From assembly GCF_007750395.1 (NCBI RefSeq), contig NZ_CP036281.1, forward strand, positions 2,255,001 through 2,319,000: DNA of 64,000 nucleotides, in the 5' to 3' direction. This stretch comes from Polystyrenella longa (GTDB lineage Bacteria > Planctomycetota > Planctomycetia > Planctomycetales > Planctomycetaceae). This document shows positions 28,280 through 37,390 of the stretch, piece by piece. The notes beneath the pieces are model-generated. The model was not told the DNA's origin and searched no databases. It worked only from the letters and a program-made list of their open reading frames with translations. Numbering within the stretch: position 1 is the first letter of the stretch; the number at the start of each line of letters is the position of its first letter. The position numbers were made by a program, and so were the translations under genes.

Positions 28280-29842
28280 ATGAAGAGATTTCTTGTATCC
28301 CTGTGCGCGACGCTGTTGATATTAACAGCAGCGGCGGCACCCGTGTCGGCTCAGAAAAATACCGACACAAAACCACCGAACATCCTCGTGATTTTCGGGG
28401 ATGATATCGGACAGACGAATGTTTCTGCCTATACGATGGGACTCGTTGGTTACCGGACTCCCAACATCGATCGTATTGCGCGCGAAGGAATGATCTTTAC
28501 CGATTACTACGCCGAGCAAAGCTGTACTGCTGGTCGGTCGACCTTTCTTACAGGACAATGTACTTATCGTACTGGTCTTTCAAAAGTCGGCCTGCCTGGT
28601 GCAGACCTAGGTCTACAAGCAGAAGATGCCACCATTGCCGAACTGCTTAAACAGCATGGATACTCTACCGGTCAGTTCGGAAAAAACCATTTGGGTGACA
28701 AGGATGAATTCCTTCCCACTAACCATGGTTTTGACGAATTCCTGGGTAACCTGTATCACCTGAACGCAGAAGAAGAACCTGAGAACCGTAATTATCCAAC
28801 GAACCCTGAGTTCAAGAAAAAGTATGGTCCTCGCGGTGTTATCAAGTCGAGTGCTGATGGCAAAATTGAAGACACAGGCCCACTGACTAAAAAACGGATG
28901 GAGACGATTGACGAAGAAACTTCTGCTGCGGCAATCGATTTCATCGAACGTCAAACGAAAGCCAATAAGCCTTTCTTCTGCTGGTGGAACGCAACCCGGA
29001 TGCACTTTCGCACGCATGTGAAAGAAGAGCATCGTGATAAACCTGGTTTGACTGCCCGCACCGAGTATGCGGATGGAATGATTGAGCACGATGCCCAGGT
29101 TGGTACGTTGCTCGACAAACTGGATGAGCTCAAGCTTACCGAAAACACGATCGTAATCTATACGACCGACAACGGTCCTCACAAAAATACTTGGCCTGAC
29201 GCCGGTCTGAGTCCATTCCGAAATGAGAAAAACTCCAACTGGGAAGGTGCCTTCCGCGTTCCTTGTGCAATCCGCTGGCCTGGAAAAATTAAAGCGGCGA
29301 CTGTCTCCAACGATATCGTCAGCGGTTTGGACTGGATGCCGACACTACTCGCTGCTGCAGGTGAACCCGATGTGAAGGATAAACTTCTTAAAGGGCACAA
29401 AGCAGGATCGAAAACATTCAAGGTTCATTTGGATGGATACAACCTGCTTCCTTACCTGACTGGTAAAGAAGAAAACTCACCACGAAAATCCTTCTTCTAC
29501 TTCAACGATGATGGCCAGTTAGTGGGAATGCGGTTTGAGAACTGGAAACTTGTTTTCCTGGAGCAGCGTGCGGTGGGGACTTTGCGAGTCTGGGCGGAAC
29601 CTTTCACGACCCTGCGACTTCCCAAGATGTATGATCTCCGTTCAGACCCATACGAACAAGCGGACATCACATCTAATACTTATTACGACTGGGTGCTGGA
29701 CCATGCCTTCCTCTTGGTTCCAGCTCAGCAGTATGCGGGTGCTTTCCTGGAAACGTTTAAGGAATATCCACCTCGACAGAAACCTTCTAGCTTCAACCTT
29801 GATGATGTCATGAGAAAACTGTCTGAAGGTGCAACGCACTAA
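28280..29842 (+). CDS. Secreted sulfatase (arylsulfatase family)
   Basis: A type I sulfatase of 520 aa. Signal peptide about 1-24 (hydrophobic core, cut after VSAQ). Metal ligands D41-D42 are in VIFGDDIGQ. The formylglycine motif C82-TAGR follows the CxAxR form, so an FGE is needed for maturation. Further family motifs are FGKNHLGD and YTTDNGPHKN (Asp-Asn metal ligands), with a C-terminal RSDPYEQADI-type segment. It hydrolyses a sulfate ester on a carbohydrate or arene; the substrate cannot be read. Planctomycetes typically carry many such genes for sulfated marine polysaccharides. No matching sulfatase-maturation gene is in the window. A clear terminator follows. Confidence 0.95.
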   Translation: MKRFLVSLCATLLILTAAAAPVSAQKNTDTKPPNILVIFGDDIGQTNVSAYTMGLVGYRTPNIDRIAREGMIFTDYYAEQSCTAGRSTFLTGQCTYRTGLSKVGLPGADLGLQAEDATIAELLKQHGYSTGQFGKNHLGDKDEFLPTNHGFDEFLGNLYHLNAEEEPENRNYPTNPEFKKKYGPRGVIKSSADGKIEDTGPLTKKRMETIDEETSAAAIDFIERQTKANKPFFCWWNATRMHFRTHVKEEHRDKPGLTARTEYADGMIEHDAQVGTLLDKLDELKLTENTIVIYTTDNGPHKNTWPDAGLSPFRNEKNSNWEGAFRVPCAIRWPGKIKAATVSNDIVSGLDWMPTLLAAAGEPDVKDKLLKGHKAGSKTFKVHLDGYNLLPYLTGKEENSPRKSFFYFNDDGQLVGMRFENWKLVFLEQRAVGTLRVWAEPFTTLRLPKMYDLRSDPYEQADITSNTYYDWVLDHAFLLVPAQQYAGAFLETFKEYPPRQKPSSFNLDDVMRKLSEGATH

Positions 29843-29861
29843 TAAATTGGCAACAACTGTG

Positions 29862-29902
29862 AACGAGGCGTCCATGAGGGCGCCTCGTTTATTGTTTTTC
29901 TG
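29862..29902 (+). terminator. Rho-independent terminator after sulfatase
   Basis: 9-bp perfect stem AACGAGGCG / CGCCTCGTT (29862-29870, 29881-29889) with a 10-nt loop, then TTATTGTTTTTC. Confidence 0.88.
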
Positions 29903-29966
29903 AGGACGGATTTCTGATTGATTTTATTCGTATTTGCTGTGTTTCCCCAATTACAAGGATTGAAAC

Positions 29967-30851
29967 ATGCATGTTTCCATCGATACCAGTGATTTCAAAG
30001 TAACGGGGAAGTCGAAATTAAAGCTGGAGGAACAAAAAACGAAAGTCAAAGACTTCTATAGATCGAAGTCAGAATACAAAGAGCTCCTGAGCGAGTTTCA
30101 AGATGAAATCAATGAGCTGCAGCGGATGATGTATGCTCATGATCGCTACAGCATGCTGCTTGTTTTTCAAGCGATGGATGCTGCCGGTAAAGATGGGACG
30201 ATCCGGGCAATTATGTCGGGTGTGAATGCACATGGGATAGACGTTCATGCATTCAAACAGCCCAGTTCAACGGAGTTGGATCACGACTTTCTCTGGCGCA
30301 CGACCATTCGCCTGCCCCAACGGGGACGCATCGGGATATTCAACCGGTCGTATTATGAAGAAGTGCTGGTTGTTCGCGTTCATCCCGAGATAATCATGCA
30401 GTCTCAAAAGCTGCCTGAACAGCTGACACAGGATATGAGCCAACTGTGGAAAAACCGTTACGAATCGATTCGTGATTACGAAAAACATCTCGGACACAGT
30501 GGAACGAAAGTCGTTAAATTCTTTCTTAACTTGGGTCGAGATGAACAGCGTGATCGCTTTCTTGATCGAATCGATGAGCCGGAGAAGAACTGGAAGTTTT
30601 CGGAAGGCGATGTAAAAGAACGTAAATTCTGGGACGATTACCAGAAGGCGTACGAAGATGCGATCAATGCGACTGCGACCAAAGCAGCACCATGGTATGT
30701 CGTGCCTGCCGATGATAAAAAGAACATGCGGTTAATTGTGTCTCAGATTGTGCTGGAACAACTTCAAGATCTGGATATGAAATATCCAGAGGTCTCCGAC
30801 GAACGTCGCGAGGAGTTGCAAGGGTATCGGCAGCGTTTGTTGGACGACTGA
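29967..30851 (+). CDS. ppk2: Polyphosphate kinase 2 (PPK2) family protein
   Basis: Transfers phosphate between polyphosphate and nucleotides. At 294 aa it is a single-domain PPK2. The Walker A loop is AMDAAGKDG (69-77), the lid/arginine region is SGVNAHGIDVHAFKQP, and the Walker B-side motif is RIGIFNRSYYEEV. Later family blocks are KFFLNLGRDEQRDRFLDRID and WKFSEGDVKER, then APWYVVPADDKKNMRLIVSQ. Whether it makes NDP, NTP or polyphosphate (class I, II or III) is not decided by these motifs. AAGGA sits 8 nt before the ATG. 70 nt separate it from the MoxR operon, to which it may or may not belong. Confidence 0.94.
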   Translation: MHVSIDTSDFKVTGKSKLKLEEQKTKVKDFYRSKSEYKELLSEFQDEINELQRMMYAHDRYSMLLVFQAMDAAGKDGTIRAIMSGVNAHGIDVHAFKQPSSTELDHDFLWRTTIRLPQRGRIGIFNRSYYEEVLVVRVHPEIIMQSQKLPEQLTQDMSQLWKNRYESIRDYEKHLGHSGTKVVKFFLNLGRDEQRDRFLDRIDEPEKNWKFSEGDVKERKFWDDYQKAYEDAINATATKAAPWYVVPADDKKNMRLIVSQIVLEQLQDLDMKYPEVSDERREELQGYRQRLLDD

Positions 30852-30921
30852 ATGGAAATACCGGATTCATTTCAATTGAAGATTCTTATAATGAGAATGA
30901 AGTAGAGGCGAGAGATTATTT

Positions 30922-31881
30922 ATGGATTTACGTGAATCAGTTAAGCAGATTTCCGTTGCGATGAATGCGGCTGTTGTCGGACAGGAAAAAGTAGTCGAAC
31001 GGCTTATTGTTGCTTTGTTAGCCGATGGTCATGTTTTAATGGAAGGGCTTCCCGGGACTGCCAAAACTCGTTCCATCAAGACGTTATCCAGTTTGATTGA
31101 AAGTCAGTTCAGCCGCGTACAATTTACCCCTGACCTGCTCCCTTCCGACGTGACCGGTTCCGATATTTACCGTGAGCAAACGGGTACCTTTGAATTTCAG
31201 CAAGGGCCGATCTTCGGAAACCTCGTGCTTGCCGACGAAATTAACCGGGCGCCTGCTAAGGTTCAGTCTGCATTGCTGGAGGCCATGGAAGAGCGGCAAG
31301 TCACCGTAGCAGGGCAAACGCATAAGCTGCCCGACCTGTTTCTTGTTATGGCGACACAAAACCCGATTGAACAGGAAGGAACCTACCCCCTTCCCGAAGC
31401 ACAGATGGACCGGTTTCTGCTATATGTGAATGTTGATTACTCCGATAGTCAGACCGAGATGGCCATTCTGAAGCTGGTCCGGAAAGAAAAAGCTTCACAG
31501 GCACCTTCACCCCCTACTCCAGTTGCTCAGGACGTCATTTTCGAGGCACGGAAACAGGTACTGGATACACATGTCGCAGAGGCGGCGGAGCGTTATATCG
31601 TCGACTTGGTGATGGCGACACGAGAACCGGATAAGTTCGGTGGAAATCTGGCGAAGTGGATTCGTCTCGGGGCAAGTCCACGCGGTACGCTCGCGCTGGA
31701 TGCCGCTGCCCGGGCACATGCCTGGCTCAACAGTCAGGACTTCGTATCGCCGGAAAACATTCGGGCCGTTACCCCTGCTTGTCTCGCCCATCGTCTGCAT
31801 TTGACCTACGAGGCAGAAGCGGCTGGCGTATCACGGACAGACGTGATTGATGAGTTGTTGAAGAGTGTCGTCCCGGTTTAA
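30922..31881 (+). CDS. moxR: MoxR-family AAA+ ATPase
   Basis: A 319-aa chaperone-like ATPase. Walker A GLPGTAKT (42-49), Walker B LVLADE (101-106), sensor 1 MATQNPIEQEG, and the lid domain containing GASPRGTLALDAAARAHAW. MoxR ATPases work with VWA-domain partners in metal insertion or protein maturation. This one heads the classical order MoxR-DUF58-DUF4381-VWA-VWA-TPR-BatD found in many bacteria as the Bat (aerotolerance) operon. The next gene starts 10 nt after its stop. Cytoplasmic. Confidence 0.95.
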   Translation: MDLRESVKQISVAMNAAVVGQEKVVERLIVALLADGHVLMEGLPGTAKTRSIKTLSSLIESQFSRVQFTPDLLPSDVTGSDIYREQTGTFEFQQGPIFGNLVLADEINRAPAKVQSALLEAMEERQVTVAGQTHKLPDLFLVMATQNPIEQEGTYPLPEAQMDRFLLYVNVDYSDSQTEMAILKLVRKEKASQAPSPPTPVAQDVIFEARKQVLDTHVAEAAERYIVDLVMATREPDKFGGNLAKWIRLGASPRGTLALDAAARAHAWLNSQDFVSPENIRAVTPACLAHRLHLTYEAEAAGVSRTDVIDELLKSVVPV

Positions 31882-31891
31882 GGTTCTGTTA

Positions 31892-32812
31892 ATGAGTGCG
31901 CGTATTTCAATTAGCCTGGATGAGATGGTCCTGCTGAAAGCGGACGCGCGCGGTTTTTCATTCTTGCCTCGACAGCCCGTATCTTCATTACTTTCTGGCC
32001 GACATGCGTCCCGACTGCGGGGACGCGGATTGGCGTTCGAAGAACTGCGGCACTATCACCCGGGTGATGATATACGACTGATTGACTGGAAAGCGACAGC
32101 ACGCCTGCGGTCGACTCATGTAAGGGTCTTTAATGAGGAGCGGGAACGTCCTGTTCTTTTCGTTGTCGATCAGCGTGGGCCGATGTTCTTTGGAAGTCAA
32201 CGGGCGATGAAGTCGGTCGTGGCTGCTGAGTTAACCGCGTTGGGAGCGTGGCGTACGCTTGAGGCAGGAGATCGAGTGGGAGGAATCGTTTTCAACGATA
32301 ACGAGATCGCGGAAGTTCGTCCGCATCGTAGCCAATCGCGGCTGCTGCAACTCTTTCATCAGATCGTACAACAGAACCAGGCGTTAGCGGGTATAGATTC
32401 TCCCACCGACTCAGGTGCAACTGCAACTAACAGATTAAATGAAGCCCTTCAGAATGTGTTACACATCGCTAAACACGATCACCTGGTCGTTCTGATTAGC
32501 GATCTGGATGGAGCTGATTCAGATACCCATCGTCTATCGACATTGATCGCTGCACGTAATGACATGCTGGTTGCGGGGATATACGATCCTCTTGGTGCAT
32601 CGCTAAGGGGAGGCTCCGGAATGGTAGCGACGGATCGAGAAGAATCGTGGGAGATTCCGGTGGAAGCTTCTTTCACAGAGAAGTTCCAACAGAGTTTTCA
32701 GAATCGACTGGATGAATGGCGACAGGTGTTTCGGAACTTGAAAATCCCGGTCATTCCTGTGTCGACGTCCACATCTCCGGCGGAACAGATACGCTCACTC
32801 TTAGGTCATTAA
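31892..32812 (+). CDS. DUF58 domain protein of the MoxR/Bat operon
   Basis: A 306-aa soluble protein with the DUF58 signature RGRGLAFEELRHYHPGDDIRLIDWKATARL near residues 50-80 and HVRVFNEERERPVLFVVDQRG following; the rest is a VWA-like fold. An in-frame GTG at 31865 would overlap moxR, but the ATG at 31892 has AAGG 8 nt upstream and gives the usual N-terminus. DUF58 proteins are the regular partner of MoxR ATPases; their molecular role is not settled. The DXSXS motif of true metal-binding VWA domains is not obvious here (FVVDQRG). Confidence 0.9.
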   Translation: MSARISISLDEMVLLKADARGFSFLPRQPVSSLLSGRHASRLRGRGLAFEELRHYHPGDDIRLIDWKATARLRSTHVRVFNEERERPVLFVVDQRGPMFFGSQRAMKSVVAAELTALGAWRTLEAGDRVGGIVFNDNEIAEVRPHRSQSRLLQLFHQIVQQNQALAGIDSPTDSGATATNRLNEALQNVLHIAKHDHLVVLISDLDGADSDTHRLSTLIAARNDMLVAGIYDPLGASLRGGSGMVATDREESWEIPVEASFTEKFQQSFQNRLDEWRQVFRNLKIPVIPVSTSTSPAEQIRSLLGH

Positions 32813-32835
32813 ACTGGAACAATAAAGAAAGCGAA

Positions 32836-33318
32836 ATGAAAGAAGCCCCGACCAGTCTCGACGCGATGCATGACATCGTCGTTCCCGCTCCCGTATCCTG
32901 GTGGCCCCTTGCTCCCGGATGGTACGTCGTACTGGCGTTGGTGGTGTGTTTTGTATTTTATCTTACCTGTCGCTCAGTGAGTCGGTGGCAGTCAAATGCC
33001 TACCGCCGAGCGGCACTGAAAGAGCTGGAAATGGCCAACGATCCGTCGACTATTTGCGAGCTACTTCGCCGGACCGCACTAGCGGTGGTTCCCAGGTCCA
33101 TCGTTGCATCGCAGAAGGAGACCGCCTGGCCACAATGGTTGGAGAGTACCTGTCCCGTGGCGATGTCCGAGCGGGTGGAGACTCAATTGAATTATGGGCC
33201 TTATGCGTCCAATTCATCAGCTGAGGATATTATTGAACTGAAGGAATACGCCAGTGCGTGGATAAAACAACATCGGTATCCCTTATCCGAGAAGCTCGTT
33301 AACGCGGACCATTCCTGA
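32836..33318 (+). CDS. DUF4381 membrane protein of the MoxR/Bat operon
   Basis: 160 aa with the DUF4381 pattern: an N-terminal PAPVSWWPLAPGWYVVLALVV stretch leading into one transmembrane helix, a basic stop-transfer (CRSVSRWQSNAYRRAALKEL) and a cytoplasmic helical domain with the conserved AWPQWLE-like block. The frame runs back to 32716 inside the DUF58 gene, but the ATG at 32836, 23 nt after that gene's stop, fits the family N-terminus. Function unknown; it is a fixed member of this operon type. Confidence 0.85.
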   Translation: MKEAPTSLDAMHDIVVPAPVSWWPLAPGWYVVLALVVCFVFYLTCRSVSRWQSNAYRRAALKELEMANDPSTICELLRRTALAVVPRSIVASQKETAWPQWLESTCPVAMSERVETQLNYGPYASNSSAEDIIELKEYASAWIKQHRYPLSEKLVNADHS

Positions 33319-33330
33319 AGGGGCACCACT

Positions 33331-34368
33331 TTGTTTGCATTTACTTATCCCTGGATTTTCTTCCTGCTACCACTTCCCTGGTTGGCATACAAATTGTTGC
33401 CGGCACATGAGAAACGGCCCATCTCTGTCCGCGTTCCCTTCGGAGCCAGATTGAAGGAAGTTCTTGCTTCAGGTGGTTACACTCATGAGTTGGCTCGACA
33501 TTCTACACGGTGGCTCGTGCCTGTCCTTTTATGGTTGCTGGTTCTGACGGCTCTGGCGAAACCACAATGGATCGAGCCACCCATTGTCAAAGAACTTCCG
33601 ACGCGTGACCTGTTACTGTTAGTCGATTTGTCAGCGTCAATGCAGCAAAAAGACTTCGTGAACGATGCGGGTAAGTCCGTTTCGCGATTGGGTGCGGTAA
33701 AGGAGGTCTTGGGTAGTTTCCTGGAACGCCGAAAGGGAGATCGTGTCGGACTGGTGGTGTTTGGAGATGCACCCTATCTACAAGCTCCATTTTCAACAGA
33801 CCTGACGCTTTCTCGGGAATTGCTGGATGAATGTGGCGTCGGTATGGCCGGTCCCAAAACGGCATTTGGTGATGCCATCGGACTGGGGGTTAACCTGTTT
33901 GATAACAGCGATGTTCCCGCAAAAACGATTATCGCCCTGACAGATGGGAACGACACCAAAAGTCAGGTGCGACCTGTTGAAGCGGCCCGCGTTGCGTCGC
34001 AGCGAAATATCCGCATTCATACGGTCGCGATTGGTGATCCCACCACCGTGGGTGAAGATAAGCTAGATACGCAGGAACTCAAAGATGTGGCGAGCACGGC
34101 GGATGGTTCCTTCTTTTTTGCCTCAGATCGTAAACAGCTGGAAGGCATTTACGGGGAACTCGATAAAATCGAAACACGAAAAGTGAATTCAGTCAGCCAC
34201 CGTCCGCGTAGAGATCTGTATTACTTCTTCGTGGCCGCAGCCCTGCTTATTTCGCTGCTGAAGAAGTGCTTTGTTATGCTACGTAGGAAACGGGGTGAGG
34301 TTCGTAATACGAAGAAACCGGAAGTCAGAGTGAACCCGGTCAACGGACAGTTGGAGGTTGTTTCCTGA
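33331..34368 (+). CDS. batA: BatA-like VWA-domain membrane protein
   Basis: 345 aa. The TTG start is supported by GAAGGGG 7 nt upstream and by the family N-terminus (FAFTYPWIFFLLPLPWLAY). Two N-terminal membrane helices (about 5-22 and 60-75) precede a VWA domain with an intact MIDAS motif DLSAS (LLVDLSASMQ), and Thr/Asp positions in ALTDGND. A third helix near 285-305 anchors the end, followed by a basic tail. In Bacteroides fragilis the Bat proteins support growth under oxygen exposure; the mechanism is unknown. It overlaps the next gene by one base (TGATG). Confidence 0.92.
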   Translation: MFAFTYPWIFFLLPLPWLAYKLLPAHEKRPISVRVPFGARLKEVLASGGYTHELARHSTRWLVPVLLWLLVLTALAKPQWIEPPIVKELPTRDLLLLVDLSASMQQKDFVNDAGKSVSRLGAVKEVLGSFLERRKGDRVGLVVFGDAPYLQAPFSTDLTLSRELLDECGVGMAGPKTAFGDAIGLGVNLFDNSDVPAKTIIALTDGNDTKSQVRPVEAARVASQRNIRIHTVAIGDPTTVGEDKLDTQELKDVASTADGSFFFASDRKQLEGIYGELDKIETRKVNSVSHRPRRDLYYFFVAAALLISLLKKCFVMLRRKRGEVRNTKKPEVRVNPVNGQLEVVS

Positions 34369-35276
34369 TGTCATTATTGGAGAACTTTCATTTCATACGC
34401 CCCCTGTGGCTTTTGCTGATTCCAATGGCGATGGGAGTCTGGTGGCTCTGGCAATACCGAATCGACCCTCTGCGAGGATGGCGAGAACAGGTTGATCCTG
34501 TTCTTCTGAAAGCAATGATAGTAAGCGGTTCTGAGCGGAGAGACCTTTCCTCGCATTACCTGCTGGCGGGATGGATTGTGGCTACGGTTGCCGTCGCGGG
34601 GCCAACCTGGAGGCAGGACCCGAGCCCCTTCGCAGCCGATGCGGCCCCTTTGATCATTCTGCTAAAAGCTGACAAGAGCATGGATCAGGATGGGCAATCA
34701 CCGACTCCGCTTGAACGGGGCCAATTGAAAATTGCCGATCTGGCGAACATCAGGAAAGGCCAACCCCTTGGTTTAATCGCCTACGCAGGTTCGTCACATC
34801 TGGTGCTCCCTCCGACAAAGGATACGTCTGTTGTGTCGGAGATGGCCTCAGAGATCAGTAGTGACATCATGCCTGAACCCGGAGACCGTCTTGATCTGGC
34901 GATTGCGAAAGCGGAAGAAGTGCTCAAAGGTGTCGAGGCGGGAGGAACATTGCTGGTTATCGCGAATTCAGTTGAGGGCGATCTCAAACAGATAAAATCT
35001 GCTCAAGAAAAACATGGGTCTTTTCCTATCCAGTTTCTGGCTTTGGATGAGAACGAGTCTATAGAGAGGGCGGCAGACGCTCTACGAGCGACTGTCGTCA
35101 CTCTGACGCCCGATGACGATGATATAATGGCTATCTCCAGAGCGGCAGAACGGAAGTCGATCGTCGGGATCGGGGGCAAAGAACAACGGTGGCAAGAAGC
35201 GGGATATTGGTTAGTTCCCATTCTGGCAATGGCTCTGTTGTTGTCCTTTCGACGCGAAAAACGAAATAGCGACTAG
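34368..35276 (+). CDS. batB: BatB-like VWA protein with altered MIDAS
   Basis: 302 aa, with the same layout as BatA: N-terminal helix (RPLWLLLIPMAMGVWWLW), a second helix near residue 65 (LLAGWIVATVAVAG) and a C-terminal helix (WLVPILAMALLLSF). The VWA domain starts PLIILLKADKSMDQDG where metal-binding members read D-x-S-x-S; here the first Asp is Lys and the first Ser is Asp, so metal-dependent adhesion through this site is unlikely. The rest of the fold is kept (GLIAYAGSSHLVLPPTKD). Start and stop are coupled to batA and batC. Confidence 0.88.
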   Translation: MSLLENFHFIRPLWLLLIPMAMGVWWLWQYRIDPLRGWREQVDPVLLKAMIVSGSERRDLSSHYLLAGWIVATVAVAGPTWRQDPSPFAADAAPLIILLKADKSMDQDGQSPTPLERGQLKIADLANIRKGQPLGLIAYAGSSHLVLPPTKDTSVVSEMASEISSDIMPEPGDRLDLAIAKAEEVLKGVEAGGTLLVIANSVEGDLKQIKSAQEKHGSFPIQFLALDENESIERAADALRATVVTLTPDDDDIMAISRAAERKSIVGIGGKEQRWQEAGYWLVPILAMALLLSFRREKRNSD

Positions 35277-35287
35277 GAGAAAAAAGG

Positions 35288-35872
35288 ATGAAATTGATTT
35301 CACTCTTTCTCGCGATCACCTGGATAGGGTTATGGTTTACTCCTGATCAGCAGGGACAACGTGATTTCGACAATCAAAAATATGCGAAAGCGGCTGTCGA
35401 GTTCACAGACGTGGAACGTCAAGGTGTCGCTTGGTTCCGTGCAGGAGAGTTCGAGAAAGCCGCGCAGGCTTTTGCAAAAAGCCAGAGCCCAACAGCAAAA
35501 TTTAACGAGGGAAACTCGTGGATGTTGTTGGGTAAATATGAAAATGCGATCGAACGTTATGAAAAAGCGTTGAAGCTGCGTCCGGAGTGGAAAGAGGCGG
35601 AAGAAAACTTAAGGCTGGCAAAGGCTCGATCCAAGCTGATGAAGAATGAAGGGGGTGACCTTGGTGATCAAAAGCTTGGGGCAGATAAGATTGTCTTTGA
35701 TAAAAAGAAAAATAAGGGGGGGCAGGACACCCAGATTACAGGAGAGAAGGCAACTACGGATACGACGATTCAGTCGATGTGGTTGCGGCGGGTACAGACT
35801 AAGCCTTCTGAATTTCTACGCTCGAAATTCGCCTATCAGCTCTCAATGGAATCGGAAGGAGGAGATGAATGA
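35288..35872 (+). CDS. batC: BatC-like TPR protein
   Basis: 194 aa. Short N-terminal hydrophobic segment (MKLISLFLAITWIGLWF), then TPR-like repeats: FDNQKYAKAAVEF, GEFEKAAQAFAKS, LGKYENAIERYEKALKLRPEWKEAEENL. The C-terminal third is Lys/Gly-rich and disordered-looking, ending with the WLRRVQTKPSEFLRSKFAYQ block seen in BatB/C proteins. A ribosome site AGGAG/AAAAGG precedes the ATG. It overlaps batD by 4 nt (ATGA). Likely an adaptor on the periplasmic face. Confidence 0.88.
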   Translation: MKLISLFLAITWIGLWFTPDQQGQRDFDNQKYAKAAVEFTDVERQGVAWFRAGEFEKAAQAFAKSQSPTAKFNEGNSWMLLGKYENAIERYEKALKLRPEWKEAEENLRLAKARSKLMKNEGGDLGDQKLGADKIVFDKKKNKGGQDTQITGEKATTDTTIQSMWLRRVQTKPSEFLRSKFAYQLSMESEGGDE

Positions 35873-37125
35873 GATTCCGAATCCAAGTGATACTAGTTCT
35901 GCTTCCCCTGCTCTGCTTGATTCAGAACGGTGCATTTGCCGAGTTTAAACCCGCCACGATTCGTCTTGAGGATAAAATATATTGGGTAGGCCAACGTATT
36001 CCGTTCTCGGTCGAACTCCGCGCGGCAGGTTCTTTCTCTGGTGCTGCCAGTTTTTCTCTTCCAGAGATTCCTCAGGTCGTCATTCTTAAAGTGGGTAATG
36101 CGGTTGTTTCTTCGGAAGAGATGGATGGCGAATCGGTGTTTGTGCAGACACACGACTTCGCACTTTTCTCACAACAGAGTGGTTCCGTCGATATTCCGGC
36201 TTTTGAAGTTCGATTCAGCCATAGGGATGGATTCACAGGGCCCGTGAAAGATGAGAAAGCGAATGTTCCGGCAGCGAGGGTGAATGTGAAACGCCCCGAG
36301 GGGAGTGATCCCAATGATTTTCTGGTGACGACGAATTCATTGGAAATTTCGGAAACGTGGGACCAGAAATCGAACAAATTAAAACAGGGAGATGTAGTTC
36401 ACCGTGTTATCACCCAGTCGGCGGAACAGGTCACGGGGATGGCACTGGCTCCTTCACCGGAGACACAATTGACAGGCATCCGGATTTATGCTGATCGGCC
36501 CGAAGTGAATGATAAGACAGAGCGAGGGGACTTCAGCGGGCACCGCGTGGATAAAATTACTTATGTGATGCAGCAACCAGGTACCTTTACCGTTCCCGCA
36601 ATCGATTATGTGTGGTGGGATCCTGATCAAAAGAAGTTCGGCTCGAAAAGTCTTCCGGCAGTGACATTCACGATCGCTGCTCTTCCTGTTGCCGCTGCTG
36701 AGGACCTCGTATCGGACTCAGCGATTGTATGTTACGTATTAGTTTTTGTTTCGTTCCTGGTGGTTGGGATCCTGGTCTGGAAACGCTCCAGAGTTGTCCG
36801 ATTCATAAAATCATTGTGGTCTTATTGCCATCCCCCTGATCACATGGCTGCTAAGCGACTCCTCAAAGCTTGCCAACGAAACGATGCCACCGCGGCAGAA
36901 TTGGCGTGGAATTCCTGGCGGAAGGAACAATCGGTCAACTTGAAAATGGATGAATCGTTGAGGAAGGCCGTTACTGAAATGGAATCCGTGAGGTACGGCC
37001 AGAGCCCGACTAAGTCATGGAAGGGTCGCGTATTGGAAAGTACTTTTCGAATACATTTGAATGAGTCGAAAAAGCATGTGAAACGGGAACGAAGTGATCT
37101 TCCGGCCCTAAATCCGGTTCGTTGA
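35869..37125 (+). CDS. batD: BatD-like oxygen-tolerance protein
   Basis: 418 aa, last gene of the operon. Signal peptide 1-24 (cut after AFA), then beta-rich domains typical of BatD: YWVGQRIPFSVELRAAGSFSGAASFSLP and the IYADRPEVNDKTERGDFSGHRVDKITYVMQQPGTFTVPAIDYVWWDP region. One transmembrane helix follows near 285-310 (VCYVLVFVSFLVVGILVW), then a cytoplasmic helical tail of about 100 residues. It is exported and anchored, with the large domain in the periplasm. The 265 bp after it hold no gene. Confidence 0.9.
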   Translation: MRFRIQVILVLLPLLCLIQNGAFAEFKPATIRLEDKIYWVGQRIPFSVELRAAGSFSGAASFSLPEIPQVVILKVGNAVVSSEEMDGESVFVQTHDFALFSQQSGSVDIPAFEVRFSHRDGFTGPVKDEKANVPAARVNVKRPEGSDPNDFLVTTNSLEISETWDQKSNKLKQGDVVHRVITQSAEQVTGMALAPSPETQLTGIRIYADRPEVNDKTERGDFSGHRVDKITYVMQQPGTFTVPAIDYVWWDPDQKKFGSKSLPAVTFTIAALPVAAAEDLVSDSAIVCYVLVFVSFLVVGILVWKRSRVVRFIKSLWSYCHPPDHMAAKRLLKACQRNDATAAELAWNSWRKEQSVNLKMDESLRKAVTEMESVRYGQSPTKSWKGRVLESTFRIHLNESKKHVKRERSDLPALNPVR

Positions 37126-37390
37126 AAACGAGAATGCATTCCCAAAATGGATGGCCGGCATACAATTTACTGCCTACGTACCGACTGCATTCACCAAACG
37201 AGTTGGAACTGATTTCACTTTCGGAAAAAGTTGGGCAACTTAATGTTTTGCAGGGCGAAGTGCTACCCTCCTTCGTGTAGACTGAATGAGCCAAAAAACC
37301 ACGATCTTTGAACGTCTTTGAAACACAGAGGACTGTCAGCGTTACCTCTATTTGAAGTGATCTACCAATCTGCCCTACTGGACCAACCCC

